64,000 bases of DNA, from assembly GCA_012729555.1 (NCBI GenBank), contig JAAYCX010000040.1:62001-126000 (forward strand), read 5' to 3'. Below, in pieces: positions 8,409 to 17,574 of this stretch. Under the pieces are notes generated by a model. That model made no database searches and was not told the origin of the DNA. It was given only the letters and a program-made list of their open reading frames with translations. The translations under genes and the position numbers were made by a program. The number at the start of each line of letters is the position of its first letter. Position 1 is the first letter of the stretch. The stretch is from Acidobacteriota bacterium (GTDB lineage Bacteria > Acidobacteriota > UBA6911).

Positions 8409-10674
8409 ATCCCGGATATTCGATTCGATGGTGAAAGATGCCGGCCAGAATCTTGAAGAAGCTCTCCTTGATGAGCTTCACGTCCCTGAAGGTGAGGTCG
8501 CATTCGTCGAACTGGTGGTCCCCGATGACCGAATCCGCCAGCCGGTCGATCATGCCCCGGATCTGGGCCGGCGCCGGGGCCTCGCCCAGGGTCCGGGAGG
8601 CGGCTTCCACGCTGTCGGCCATCATCATGATCCCGGCCTCCCGGCTTCTCGGCCGCGGCCCCGGGTAGCGGAAATCGGCCTCGGACAGCTTGCTCCTGTC
8701 CGCGTCCGCCGCCTCCTTGGCCTTCTGGTAGAAGAAGGTCATGATCCTCGTCCCGTGGTGCTGCGGAATCATGTCGCTGATGCGCTGGGGCAGCCCCGCC
8801 GACCTGGCAAAATGGAGCCCGTCCTTGACGTGGCTGGAAATGATGAGGCAGCTCATGCTGGGCGACAGGTCCTCGTGCTTGTTGCCGCCGTAGGCCTGGT
8901 TCTCCACGAAATACTCCGGTTTGAGAAGCTTGCCGATATCGTGGTAGTAGGCGCCCACCCGCGCCAGAAGCGGGTTGGCGCCGATGGCCTCGGCCGCCGC
9001 TTCCGCCAGCGTCGCCACCATCAGGCTGTGATGATAGGTCCCGGGCGCCTCCACGGCCAGCCGCCGCAGCAGGGGGGCGTTGAGGTTCGACAGTTCCAGG
9101 AGCCGGATGTCGGTCGTGATCTTGAACAGGGTTTCCAGCGCGGGGAGCAGCATCGAACAGAGCGCGCTCGCCAGCATCCCGCCCAGCAGCGCCAGTACGA
9201 ATTGATCCAGGGCGTCGGAAAACCGGAGCGGCGCCTGCCGCATGATGGCCAGCGCCGCCAGACACGCGATGTTGGCGACCCCGATGGTGAGGCCGCTTTT
9301 GAGGATCGCCGCCCGGTCCTTGTACTGCCGTATGCTGTAGATCCCGGCCAGGGATCCGATGATGCAGTAGGCCGACAATTCCACGTGGCCGTAGAAAAGC
9401 CCGCAGAGAATGGCCAGCACCACCGAGGAGAGCACCCCCAGGTTGACGTCGACCAGCAGCGTGATGAGGAGGGCGCCGAAGGCGAAGGGGATGCCGTAAT
9501 ACAGCACGTAGGGGTCCTGAAACCGCGGGAACCGCTCCCCGAGGATGTCGGCCAGCGAGGTCAGCAGCCGCAGGACCAGGAGCTCGGAGCCGATCACGGC
9601 CAGGATCAGCACGGCGTGGTTCCGGATCTTGCGGTGGCGCGTCTGGTAGTAGACGAAGTAGCGCCACAGCGAGTAGATCAGGATCGCCGCGATCAGGAAG
9701 TACCCCCCGAACTGCCAGATGAGGGAACGCGGCCGGCGCAGGTTCCTGAGCGCGCTGAGCTGCATCAGGATCTGGGGCGTGACCTGCTCTCCGCTGCGGA
9801 CCACGGTCTGGCCCTGCTTGAGCTGCACCTCCACCGGCTTGACCTGGCGCGAGGCCAGGGCGCGCCGGGAATCGGTCTCCTCGCGGTCGCACAGGAGGGT
9901 GGGAAAAAGCGCGCCTTCCAGGTAGGAGAGGATCGTCGCCCGGTCGCGCTGGGACATGCCGGGGTGTTCGATCGGGGACTGCCGGAGAAACTCCTTGGCC
10001 GCGGAGAGATCGCGGACCCGGTAGGCGTCCGTCAGCGGGTGCTCCACGGTGTAGGAGCCGTCGCGCACGAGGATGCCCGAACGCAGGTCCTTGAGGAACT
10101 CCCCCCGGTCGCGGATGATGCCGTCGCGCAAAACCGTGTCGAGCAGTTCCAGCATCCGCGCTTCGAGATCGGGGCTGAAGTTGTATCGCAACAGCGCTTC
10201 CAGCACCTGGGGCGGAAAAGCGCCCCCCGCGCGGGCCCTGAGCTTCTCCAGCAGTTCCCCGCGGCGCGCCTTCGATGCCTGGGCGCCCGGGCCGGCCTCC
10301 GCCAGGATGTCCCGGGCCTCGGAAAAGACGGCGGCGGTGGATTTCACCTGGCTGGAGATGAGGTCGGATTCGAGCTGGTACACGGCCGGGACGGCGGCTT
10401 CCGCTTCCGCCCGCCGCAGATCGGTCGCCATCCGGTCTTCGTAAAAGACATCCTGCGCGGCGCGCACTTCCTGGTCGGCGATCTGCCCGACTTCATAATC
10501 GGGAACGACCTGGGAGCGGAATCCGACGAGGATCAGCGCGATGACGGCGGTGGCGCAGACGCCGGCCAGCGCGTCTATCCACGTCAGGCCGCTCCGCAAA
10601 TTCTCCAGCAGTTCCAGGTACCATCGCTGCCGGGGTCTCTCTCCCCACTTCTCAAATCCTGCAGAGGTAGCCAT
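8329..10674 (-). CDS. 7TM-HD membrane phosphohydrolase (PgpH-type, probable c-di-AMP phosphodiesterase)
   Basis: 781 aa integral membrane protein of the 7TMR-HDED/HD family; characterised members (Listeria PgpH) hydrolyse c-di-AMP. Order: short cytoplasmic tail, TM near 38-55, extracytoplasmic 7TMR-HDED domain (about 60-320), a block of about seven TM segments (335-520), and a cytoplasmic HD domain with HHSLMVATLAEAAAEAIG, YYHDIGKLLKPEYF and QHHGT. All HD metal residues are present. First gene of a minus-strand operon with ybeY, corC and ribD. Whether this organism uses c-di-AMP cannot be seen here; the substrate is inferred from family. Confidence 0.88.
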   Translation of the reverse strand: MATSAGFEKWGERPRQRWYLELLENLRSGLTWIDALAGVCATAVIALILVGFRSQVVPDYEVGQIADQEVRAAQDVFYEDRMATDLRRAEAEAAVPAVYQLESDLISSQVKSTAAVFSEARDILAEAGPGAQASKARRGELLEKLRARAGGAFPPQVLEALLRYNFSPDLEARMLELLDTVLRDGIIRDRGEFLKDLRSGILVRDGSYTVEHPLTDAYRVRDLSAAKEFLRQSPIEHPGMSQRDRATILSYLEGALFPTLLCDREETDSRRALASRQVKPVEVQLKQGQTVVRSGEQVTPQILMQLSALRNLRRPRSLIWQFGGYFLIAAILIYSLWRYFVYYQTRHRKIRNHAVLILAVIGSELLVLRLLTSLADILGERFPRFQDPYVLYYGIPFAFGALLITLLVDVNLGVLSSVVLAILCGLFYGHVELSAYCIIGSLAGIYSIRQYKDRAAILKSGLTIGVANIACLAALAIMRQAPLRFSDALDQFVLALLGGMLASALCSMLLPALETLFKITTDIRLLELSNLNAPLLRRLAVEAPGTYHHSLMVATLAEAAAEAIGANPLLARVGAYYHDIGKLLKPEYFVENQAYGGNKHEDLSPSMSCLIISSHVKDGLHFARSAGLPQRISDMIPQHHGTRIMTFFYQKAKEAADADRSKLSEADFRYPGPRPRSREAGIMMMADSVEAASRTLGEAPAPAQIRGMIDRLADSVIGDHQFDECDLTFRDVKLIKESFFKILAGIFHHRIEYPGYDFKRTGDGSGETAPEDPGPQQAKTG

Positions 10675-10726
10675 TTAGGTCGCCATAGACCTTTCGCCGG
10701 CTCCCGGCCGGATCCCCGGGACCGTC

Positions 10727-11707
10727 CTATGAAGATTTGAGTTTCCGGATCTCTTCCGTAAGGGCGGGAACCACGGCAAAGAGATCCCCCACGATGCCGT
10801 AATCGGCAACGCTGAAAATGGGCGCTTCGGGGTCCTTGTTGATCGCGACGATGAACTTGGACGACGACATGCCGGCCAGGTGCTGGATGGCGCCGCTGAT
10901 GCCGCAGGCGACATAGCAGGTGGGCGACACGGTCTTCCCCGTCTGCCCGACCTGGTGCTGCTGGTCTATCCATCCCGCGTCCACCGCGGAGCGCGAGGCC
11001 CCCACGGCGCCTCCCAAGACATCGGCCAGCTGCTCGATCAGGGGGAAATTCTCCGGCCCCTTCATCCCCCTCCCGCCGGATACGATGATGTTGGCCTCGG
11101 TCAGCTCGACCTTCTGCCCCTCGGAGGCCTTGACCTCCCGGACGGCGGCGCGGAAGTGCTCCGGAGTCAGTTCCGGGGTGAAATCGACCGCTTCGGCGTC
11201 GCGCCCGTTGTCGGGGTCCCCGAGCGAAAACACGTTCGGCCGGAGCGTGGCCATGCCCGGCGTCCTCACCAGGCGCACGCGCGCGTACGCCTTGCCGGCG
11301 TAGATGGGGCGCACGCACTCGAGCCGTCCGCCTTCGGCGTGGATTTCGATGCAGTCCTGGGCGAGTCCCACCCCCAGCTTGGCCGCCGCCCGGGGGAGCA
11401 GGTCCCGCCCCATGGCGCTGGACGAACCGAACACGAACCGAGGCTGGACGGCGAGGGCCGCCTGGGCCAGGGCCGCGGCGTAACCGTCGGCGGAGTAGGC
11501 CGCGAGCAGATCGTGCCGCACCGTCATCACCCGGTCGGCGCCGTACGCGGCCAGGTTCTCCGAGGGTTCCCCGTTCCCGATGCGCAGGGCGATGACGGCC
11601 TCCTGGAGACCGTCGGCCAGTTTGCGCGCCGCGCCCAGAGCTTCGAGCGATGGTTTCTTTACCTTGCCGTCCCGTTCCTCGATAAAGACCAGGATTCCCT
11701 GAGCCAT
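10727..11707 (-). CDS. etfA: Electron transfer flavoprotein alpha subunit
   Basis: FAD-binding subunit of ETF, which passes electrons from acyl-CoA and related dehydrogenases to the quinone pool. 326 aa, usual length. C-terminal FAD domain with [39 protein letters not shown] and [14 protein letters not shown]. Strong ribosome site (aaggagggg) before the ATG. Follows etfB by 46 bases on the same strand. The pair has no ETF-quinone oxidoreductase or acyl-CoA dehydrogenase in this window, so the donor is unknown. Confidence 0.96.
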   Translation of the reverse strand: MAQGILVFIEERDGKVKKPSLEALGAARKLADGLQEAVIALRIGNGEPSENLAAYGADRVMTVRHDLLAAYSADGYAAALAQAALAVQPRFVFGSSSAMGRDLLPRAAAKLGVGLAQDCIEIHAEGGRLECVRPIYAGKAYARVRLVRTPGMATLRPNVFSLGDPDNGRDAEAVDFTPELTPEHFRAAVREVKASEGQKVELTEANIIVSGGRGMKGPENFPLIEQLADVLGGAVGASRSAVDAGWIDQQHQVGQTGKTVSPTCYVACGISGAIQHLAGMSSSKFIVAINKDPEAPIFSVADYGIVGDLFAVVPALTEEIRKLKSS

Positions 11708-11753
11708 TTCCCCTCCTTAGACATCATGGCACAAAATACGTGGTGCGCGCGGG

Positions 11754-12530
11754 TTAAATGATTTTGGCTTCCTCGTGGAGCAGCTTCACCAGCTGCGGCA
11801 CCGCTTCGGAAACCTCGCCCTTGAGGATTTTCCCGGGCGGGCGCGAAGGGGGCAGCGTGACCCCGACCGACTCCACCCGCGGCTCGAGTTCTTCCGCGGT
11901 GAGCCCGAGCGATTCCAGCGGCCGGACCTCGATCTGTTTCTTTTTTGCCGCCATGATCCCCTTCAGGGAGGCGTAGCGCGGAACGTTCAGCCCCTTCTGC
12001 GCCGTCACGACGGCCGGGAGGCTCCCCTCCACGATTTCGTGGGCCCCCTCGATGTCCCTCTCCGCCCGGAAGGTGCTCCCCTCGACCTCCAGCCTCGTGA
12101 CCACCGATACCTGCGGAAGGTCCAGCGCCTCGGCCACGACCGCGGGCACCTGGCCGTTGTCCACGCCGATGGCGTGCTTCCCGAAAAGGATCAGGTCCGG
12201 GGAAAGGTTCCGGCAGACGCGGGCCAGGACGGTGCCGACGACGTAGCTGTCCGCCTTCTCCAGGGAACCGTCGCTTACGAGGATGGCCGAATCCGCTCCC
12301 ATGGCCAGGCACGTCCGCAACCCGGCGGATGCGCCCTCGCTTCCCGCGCCGACGACGATCACCTCGCCCCCGTGCTTCTCCCTCAGCTGGAGCGCCTCTT
12401 CGACGGCGAATTCATCGTATGGGTTGACGACGAAGGAAACCTCCGAAAGGTCCACCTCGCCCGTGTTCGGGGCGATTTTGACCTTGATGGCGGTATCCGG
12501 AACGTATTTCACGCAAGCGACAATCTTCAT
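11754..12530 (-). CDS. etfB: Electron transfer flavoprotein beta subunit
   Basis: AMP-binding subunit of ETF. 258 aa beginning MKIVACVKYVPD, with NPYDEFAVEEALQLREKHGG and the GKHAIGVDNGQVPAVVAEALDLP block typical of EtfB. Forms a heterodimer with the EtfA encoded just downstream. About 90 bases separate it from acpP upstream, so etfBA could be read through from the acpP transcript or have its own promoter; I see no clear consensus. Confidence 0.96.
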   Translation of the reverse strand: MKIVACVKYVPDTAIKVKIAPNTGEVDLSEVSFVVNPYDEFAVEEALQLREKHGGEVIVVGAGSEGASAGLRTCLAMGADSAILVSDGSLEKADSYVVGTVLARVCRNLSPDLILFGKHAIGVDNGQVPAVVAEALDLPQVSVVTRLEVEGSTFRAERDIEGAHEIVEGSLPAVVTAQKGLNVPRYASLKGIMAAKKKQIEVRPLESLGLTAEELEPRVESVGVTLPPSRPPGKILKGEVSEAVPQLVKLLHEEAKII

Positions 12531-12623
12531 GACCGATTCCCCGGTTTGACGTTTTCAGAATGAACGGCGCCGCGCACTCTCCCGCGCCGCCGCCCCTTCA
12601 GCAAAGGCCTCGCGCGCCCTCCC

Positions 12624-12860
12624 CTATTTTACGTGGGTCTCGACGTATTCGATGGCGTTCTGAACCGTTTTGATCTTCTCGGCGTCCTCGTCCGGGATCT
12701 CGATTCCGAAGGCCTCCTCGAAGGCCATCACCAGTTCGATCGTATCCAGCGAATCCGCGCCCAGGTCGTCGACGAAGGACGCCGCCGGTGTCACCTCAGC
12801 CTCGTTCACGCCCAACTGATCCACGATGATCGATTTCACTCTTTCTTTTACCGAAGCCAT
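12624..12860 (-). CDS. acpP: Acyl carrier protein
   Basis: Carrier of growing acyl chains in fatty acid synthesis. 78 aa. The phosphopantetheine attachment Ser is at about residue 37 in [12 protein letters not shown]; the protein is acidic as expected. I take the ATG at 12860, preceded by a ggaggaa site, and reject a longer frame that would add 44 Pro/Gly-rich residues. It follows plsX directly; in many bacteria fabH, fabD and fabG lie between plsX and acpP and fabF after it, but none is present here. Confidence 0.96.
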   Translation of the reverse strand: MASVKERVKSIIVDQLGVNEAEVTPAASFVDDLGADSLDTIELVMAFEEAFGIEIPDEDAEKIKTVQNAIEYVETHVK

Positions 12861-12988
12861 CCCAGTTCCTCCCCTTTGATTTGACCCGCCGCGGGACCCG
12901 AGGCCCGCGCCGGAAAACCCACATGTGGACGCCGACGGCGGCCGAAGCCCGGGGCCCGCCTCCGAAGGCTTCATCCTGACGCCCTCCG

Positions 12989-14017
12989 TCACCCGCCGAT
13001 GGGAACCACCCCTTTTGAGCCCTGCTCCACCTGGCTGAGTTCCGCTTCCAGCATGGCGTTGACCTGGTTTTCTGAAAATTCCTTGGCCACCCGGATCGCG
13101 TTCTTGATCGCGTTGCCGCTGGATCTGCCGTGGCAGATGATGGTGGCGCCGCGCAGCCCGAGAAGGGGCGCGCCGCCGTACTCCGAATAGTCGAGCCGCT
13201 TCTTCAGCCGCTTGAACGATTGCTGGCTGAGGAGGGCGCCGAGCTTGGCCTGGAGGTTCCGCGAAAGTTCCTCCCTGAGCAGCTTCAGCACCGCCTCGAT
13301 CAGCCCCTCGCTCGTCTTCAGGGCGACGTTGCCGGTGAACCCGTCGCAGACGATGACATCGGCCCGCCCGTTGTAGAGGTCCCGCCCCTCCACGTTGCCG
13401 ATGAAGTTCAGCTTCAGCCGCTTCAGCTCCCGGTGGACCTCCTTGGTGAGGTCGTTCCCCTTGATTTCCTCCTCCCCGACCGACATGAGCCCGACCCGGG
13501 GGGAGGCGACACCGATGATCTTCTTGCTGAACAGATGCCCCATGACGGCGAACTGGACCAGGTGGTGCGGCTTGCAGGCGATGTTGGCTCCCACGTCGAG
13601 CAGCACCGCGTGACCCGTCAGCGTGGGCAGGACCGTCGACAGCGCCGGCCTGTCCACCCCGGGGACGGTGCCGAAAACCATCTTCGAGGTCGCCATCACC
13701 GCGCCCGTGTTACCGGCGCTGACCAGCCCGCTGGCGGTGCCGTCCTTCACCAGGTCCGCGGCCACCCGGATCGAGGAATCCCGCTTCTTCCTGAGGGCCG
13801 CGACCGGGGACTCGTCCATGGCCACCACCTCGGTCGCGTTGCGGATCTCGATCGGGAGTTCCCCCCCCCCCGCCTCCTCGAGGAGCGGGGCCAGCAGGGA
13901 CTCCTTCCCCACGAGGATGACGGCGACCTTGTAGGCACGGGCCGCCATTACGGCTCCTTCAACCTCGCTGAAGGGGGCATTGTCACTCCCCATGCTGTCC
14001 ACGGCTATCTTAATCAT
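12989..14017 (-). CDS. plsX: Phosphate acyltransferase PlsX
   Basis: Makes acyl-phosphate from acyl-ACP for phospholipid synthesis. 342 aa, usual length. Starts [57 protein letters not shown] and [16 protein letters not shown] are family hallmarks. Sits in the conserved DUF177-rpmF-plsX order with 48 bases after rpmF and ends about 130 bases before acpP. Confidence 0.96.
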   Translation of the reverse strand: MIKIAVDSMGSDNAPFSEVEGAVMAARAYKVAVILVGKESLLAPLLEEAGGGELPIEIRNATEVVAMDESPVAALRKKRDSSIRVAADLVKDGTASGLVSAGNTGAVMATSKMVFGTVPGVDRPALSTVLPTLTGHAVLLDVGANIACKPHHLVQFAVMGHLFSKKIIGVASPRVGLMSVGEEEIKGNDLTKEVHRELKRLKLNFIGNVEGRDLYNGRADVIVCDGFTGNVALKTSEGLIEAVLKLLREELSRNLQAKLGALLSQQSFKRLKKRLDYSEYGGAPLLGLRGATIICHGRSSGNAIKNAIRVAKEFSENQVNAMLEAELSQVEQGSKGVVPIGG

Positions 14018-14065
14018 GCGCGCACGGAAACCACCGGTGATGGACCATGATGAAGGGCGAAGAAC

Positions 14066-14251
14066 CTAGAATTCCTCTTCGCCCTTGATTACGGGTTTCC
14101 CCTTGTAGTAACCGCACTTGGCACAGGCCTGGTGCGGCGCCTTGGGCTCCTGGCAGTTGGGGCACTTGCCTGGACTTACGGGCTCGAGAAAATCGTGGGC
14201 CCGGCGCTTTCCACGGCGCGACTTGGAATGTCTCCTCTTAGGATTCGGCAT
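14066..14251 (-). CDS. rpmF: 50S ribosomal protein L32
   Basis: 61 aa, basic N-terminus MPNPKRRHSKSRRGKRRAHD followed by a zinc ribbon made of CPNC and CAKC. A four-Cys zinc-dependent L32 of normal length. Second gene of the DUF177 operon. Confidence 0.97.
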   Translation of the reverse strand: MPNPKRRHSKSRRGKRRAHDFLEPVSPGKCPNCQEPKAPHQACAKCGYYKGKPVIKGEEEF

Positions 14252-14312
14252 GGCGACTCTTCTCCATCATGGGGAAAGGATGCCCGCAATCTAGAGTTGC
14301 GGCGCTCTCCAC

Positions 14313-14852
14313 CTACTCCTCCTTCTGCGCTTTCTTCTTCTGAAAATCGAGCAGAACGGATAGGCGGGAGTCCGACTCCTCCTTCCTGCAGCGGCACGCC
14401 CCTTCATTTAAATCGGCTCCGCACTGGTCGCAGAGCCCCTGGCAATCTTCCCGACAGACAAAATTCATGGGTATGGCGAGCTCTATCCGCTCGAGGATCA
14501 TGGCGTTCACGTCGAAGGACACGCCATCGTAATACCCCACTTCCATTTCTTCATACTTCAGTTCAATTTCCGTGCTCACGGCGCCCCAGTCCGGCTGCGG
14601 CGCGTAGAAAAGGTCGAAGCTGGAGGAGAAGGGGCGGGTGAAATCCTTGACGCACCGCGAGCACCGGAACGCGATCGCAGTCTCCACCGTCCCCTGGATA
14701 TGCAGCTCCCGGTCACGATGCGTGAGCACGAAATCGGCCGTCACCGGTTCGGACAGCGACGCGTCCGCGTGGGAAAACCCGATCTCGTCGACCGGAAACA
14801 CGTGACGGACGTGAAGCGGCTCCGCTTTCAGATCCTCTATTTCAATGAACAC
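14313..14852 (-). CDS. DUF177/YceD family protein
   Basis: 179 aa YceD-type protein, nearly always found next to rpmF and implicated in 23S rRNA accumulation. Visible are the CSRC pair around residue 75 and a C-terminal cluster CREDCQGLCDQCGADLN...CRC that resembles a zinc site. I choose the GTG at 14852 because it has an aggcaggag site at the right distance, lies just downstream of a strong promoter, and the upstream extension of the frame is noncoding in character. First gene of the operon with rpmF, plsX and acpP. Confidence 0.88.
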   Translation of the reverse strand: MFIEIEDLKAEPLHVRHVFPVDEIGFSHADASLSEPVTADFVLTHRDRELHIQGTVETAIAFRCSRCVKDFTRPFSSSFDLFYAPQPDWGAVSTEIELKYEEMEVGYYDGVSFDVNAMILERIELAIPMNFVCREDCQGLCDQCGADLNEGACRCRKEESDSRLSVLLDFQKKKAQKEE

Positions 14853-14886
14853 GACCAAACTCCTGCCTTCCTCGGCGAAGGGGGAA

Positions 14887-14914
14887 ATTATATTGAGAGT
14901 GGGACTTTTGTCAA
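14887..14914 (-). promoter_or_regulatory. Near-perfect sigma70 promoter for DUF177-rpmF-plsX-acpP
   Basis: On the minus strand TTGACA (14909-14914) and TATAAT (14887-14892) both match consensus exactly, with a 16-base spacer. It sits 35 bases upstream of the GTG start of the DUF177 gene, with no other gene between. Confidence 0.88.
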
Positions 14915-14995
14915 GGATAAAGCCCGTGCAACTCAAGGACTTACGGCGCCGCCGCGGCGCGCCCGAAGAAGCGTAATCGGGCGCTTTAGCACCAC

Positions 14996-15772
14996 TTAGG
15001 GCTGCGACGCGGGATCCGGGCCGGACGACGGCGCCTTCCCGAGCCGCTCGATCTCCGCGATCAGCTTCTGTTTGTAGGGCCCGAAAGCCGCGCTCTGCTC
15101 GTCGGCCTCCCGAAGCGCCTTCACGGCTTCGTCCCGGCGCCCCTGCGCCTCGAGCGCCCGCGCCAGCTCCAGACTCAGTTCTTCCCGGGGGAGGTCGCAT
15201 TTGGGATCCCGTATCATCTGGCTCAGGATCTCCTGCGCGCCCTGATAGTTGCCCGAATCGTAATAGGTATGGGCCAGCACCCTTTTCGCCAGAAAACCGG
15301 CGGAGCGGTTGCGGGAGTCGGAGGCCGCCGACTCCAGGCTCTTGATCCCCTCCGCTTCCTGTCCCAGCCGGAGCTGGGACAGTCCGAGGTAATAACGGGC
15401 CACGACCGCGATCTTGCCGTATCCATGACCGGAAGCGATGGCCGAAAATTCCCGGGCCGCCGCTTCATACTTCGCCCGTTCGCCGGGAAAGACGGGATTC
15501 GGCCCTTTGGCGTAAGGGTCGGCGCCGGCGTCGGCCTCGACCGCGGCATGGAAAAAATCGATCCCTTTCCCCAGCTGGACCTGGGCCCGGGCTTCCCTGG
15601 CCCCGAGATACCGGGACACCCCGTAGGCGCCCACGGCCAGGAGGACGACGGCTGCGGCGGCAACACCGATCCTGGCTTTGTTCTCCCCGAAAAAACCGAC
15701 GAGGCGCAGCAGGGCCTCGTGAACCGGGTCCTCCGAGAGTATTTCCTTGCGAGTCATCTTGTTAGTGCTCAA
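14996..15772 (-). CDS. Tetratricopeptide-type membrane-anchored protein (YfgM/BepF-like topology)
   Basis: 258 aa if read from a TTG at 15772, which has an aaggaagg site; an ATG five codons later is the alternative. One transmembrane helix (about residues 40-57, AAAAVVLLAVGAYGV) follows a cytoplasmic tail, then a periplasmic helical-repeat region with TPR-like pairs, e.g. VARYYLGLSQLRLGQEAEGIKSLE and LELARALEAQGRRDEAVKALRE. The layout resembles YfgM-type proteins that assist envelope protein folding, but I cannot assign a function. Transcribed divergently from the selenoprotein gene. Confidence 0.75.
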   Translation of the reverse strand: MSTNKMTRKEILSEDPVHEALLRLVGFFGENKARIGVAAAAVVLLAVGAYGVSRYLGAREARAQVQLGKGIDFFHAAVEADAGADPYAKGPNPVFPGERAKYEAAAREFSAIASGHGYGKIAVVARYYLGLSQLRLGQEAEGIKSLESAASDSRNRSAGFLAKRVLAHTYYDSGNYQGAQEILSQMIRDPKCDLPREELSLELARALEAQGRRDEAVKALREADEQSAAFGPYKQKLIAEIERLGKAPSSGPDPASQP

Positions 15773-16068
15773 GGTGCCTTCCTTTGAACCGGGAAAAGTA
15801 CAAATAAACGGGAAAAATAGCACACCCTTCCCCGCGGCGCAATCGATGGTTTCACCCCTGTCGGGCCGGGGGGTCCATTTTTTTCGGCGGGGACAAAACA
15901 GCCCCCTCCCCTCCGGCGTATATAGGGCATGAAGGCGCCGGCGGCGGGAGGCCCGATGAATTGCTGGCGCGCCGCCGCCCGGGGATGCTATCATTGGGCG
16001 GCTTGGCTTATCTAGAAGATACGGGGGACTGCCGGGGTTTGGGGCCGTCGTACCCCGCAGGAGGTTAG
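15773..16068. other. Divergent intergenic region before the redox cluster
   Basis: No gene seen. It must carry promoters for the TPR gene (minus) and the redox cluster (plus), but neither shows a consensus sigma70 or sigma54 box. A small perfect hairpin (TATCT-AGA-AGATA) starts near 16010, and a CGGGG...CCCCG hairpin lies just ahead of the GAGGTTAG ribosome site at 16061. I looked for a c-di-GMP (GEMM) riboswitch, known upstream of cytochromes elsewhere, and found no matching core. Confidence 0.5.
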
Positions 16069-17424
16069 ATGAAGAAGACTTTTGGTGTATTGCTGCTCTT
16101 TCTTGGCGCGGCCATCTTATCGACCGGAATCAGCGTGGGCCCGTCGCGCGCCGACGACGCCCCCGGGATCACGGTGGCCTACACGAGCAACCTGCTGGGT
16201 TACCTGGAGCCGTGCGGTTGAGTGGAGACGGGCGTACAGCTCGGAGGGCTGTACAAGAAGGCCACCTATCTCAACCAATACCGCAAGGACCACCCCGGAC
16301 TCGTCATCGTGGACTCCGGCGACCTGCTCAACGAGGACGAGGAGCTTCCCGATTCGGTGATCGAGAGCGCGAAACTCAAGGCTGAACTGATCCTGGAGGT
16401 TTACAAGGCCATCGGGATCGACGCCGTCAACGTCGGCGAACTCGACCTGGTCCTGGGACTGGACTACCTCAAGGAGCTGGAAAAGAAGCACTCCTTCCCG
16501 TTCGTTTCGACCAACCTGGTCGACGCCGACGACAAACCGGTCTTCCCGCGGTACGTTCTCAAGCCGGTCAACGGCAAGACCGTGGCCATCCTGGGCCTGT
16601 ACGGGGACACCTCGGAAATGGCGGGCAAGCTCGCCGACATCACGGGAGGCGCTCTCACCGTCCAGGATCCGGTCAAGGCGGCCGAGGCCGTGGTGGCCGA
16701 ACTCGCGGGCAAGGCCGACTACGTGATCGCGATGACGCACCAGATCGCCAACCGCGACTGGGTCATCGCGCGCCGCGTCAAGGGCATCCACCTGGTCGTC
16801 GGCGGCCACGACAGGCAGAAGACGCCCGATCCCCTGGTTGCCGGGGACGCCCTCATCGTCCGGGCGGGGGAGAAGGGACAGTACATGGGAATGCTCGAGG
16901 TCGCCCTGGACGGATCGAGGGAGCCGGCCAATACCCTGGTCCCCTTCGGCGATGAAATCGCCGACGATGCCCGGGTCAAGGAGATGATCGCGGCCTACAA
17001 CGACAAGGTGGCCGACATGTACGGGGGGGACGGGGACCAGCCCGCGGCCGCGGACGTGCCGCTGCGCGTCGAGGCCTGCGCCCCCTGCCACACCAGCCAG
17101 GTGGCGCAGTGGAAGACGACGGATCACGCCAAGGCCTACGCCACCCTGGTCGGCAGGTCCAAGCAGTACGATCCCAAGTGCCTCTCCTGCCACACCGTCC
17201 GCTTCGAGCAGCCGGGCGGCTTCAACATGAAGGAGATGCAGATGGCGCTCGTGAACGTGCAGTGCGAATCGTGCCACGGGGACGCGACCGAGCACCTGGC
17301 CAGCATGAAGCCGATCCCGGTAGCCGACCCGCAGATCGACCTCTGCCTCAAGTGCCACACCGACGACCGTTGTCCGGAATTCGAAGAGGACAAGGAGATC
17401 GTCTTCGACAAGATCAGGCATTAA
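16069..17424 (+). CDS. Putative selenoprotein: exported metallophosphatase-like domain fused to a tetraheme cytochrome c
   Basis: 452 codons from the ATG at 16069 (gaggttag site) with TGA at codon 51, which I read as selenocysteine. Residues 1-28 are a signal peptide (MKKTFGVLLLFLG... ending SRA). The segment SNLLGYLEPCG-U-VETGVQLGGLYKKA has Sec where relatives carry the second Cys of PCGC. Residues 35-310 resemble the UshA/5'-nucleotidase metallophosphatase fold (DSGDLLNEDEE, NVGELDLVLG, MTHQ, VVGGHD), but the N-terminal Asp-x-His pair is absent. Residues about 340-450 form a cytochrome c554-like domain with four CXXCH sites (CAPCH, CLSCH, CESCH, CLKCH). Probably periplasmic. Directly upstream of the MtrAB-like genes. 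The alternative is a plain stop or a sequence error; a GTG restart right after the TGA would lose the signal peptide and has no ribosome site. Confidence 0.8.
16219..16221 (+). other. In-frame TGA, probable selenocysteine codon
   Basis: The codon follows TGC GGT (Cys-Gly) and precedes GTG GAG ACG. One base change from the Cys codons TGC/TGT would give the usual PCGC motif. Both flanks are coding in the same frame and belong to one recognisable protein. Confidence 0.8.
16234..16254 (+). promoter_or_regulatory. Bacterial SECIS-like hairpin downstream of the TGA
   Basis: GUACAGC (16234-16240) pairs perfectly with GCUGUAC (16248-16254). A U-G and a C-G pair can extend the stem, leaving a GGA loop at 16243-16245. 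The loop begins about 20-22 bases after the UGA and starts with G, which fits the spacing and loop rules for bacterial SECIS elements that bind SelB. The hairpin lies in coding sequence, as bacterial SECIS elements do. Confidence 0.7.
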
Positions 17425-17574
17425 GTCCCATCCGCCGGGGGGACGGGCGCCGTCCCCCCGCATCACCCTTCCGCTTCCCTTCCCCACCCGATTCGTGCTA
17501 TAAGAGAACCAACGCTGGTCCAAACCCGTTGGCGAATCCTTTGCCCATTCCCCGTGATGGAGGGATCCCGGCAT

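Noticed and set aside
15900-16068. A c-di-GMP (GEMM) riboswitch ahead of the cytochrome cluster
   Set aside because: Known before cytochrome genes elsewhere, but the conserved core and tetraloop receptor sequences are absent.
16222-17424. A shorter gene starting at the GTG just after the TGA
   Set aside because: No ribosome site, no signal peptide although four hemes need export, and it would cut the conserved PCGC motif. The upstream half in the same frame has a good start and signal peptide.
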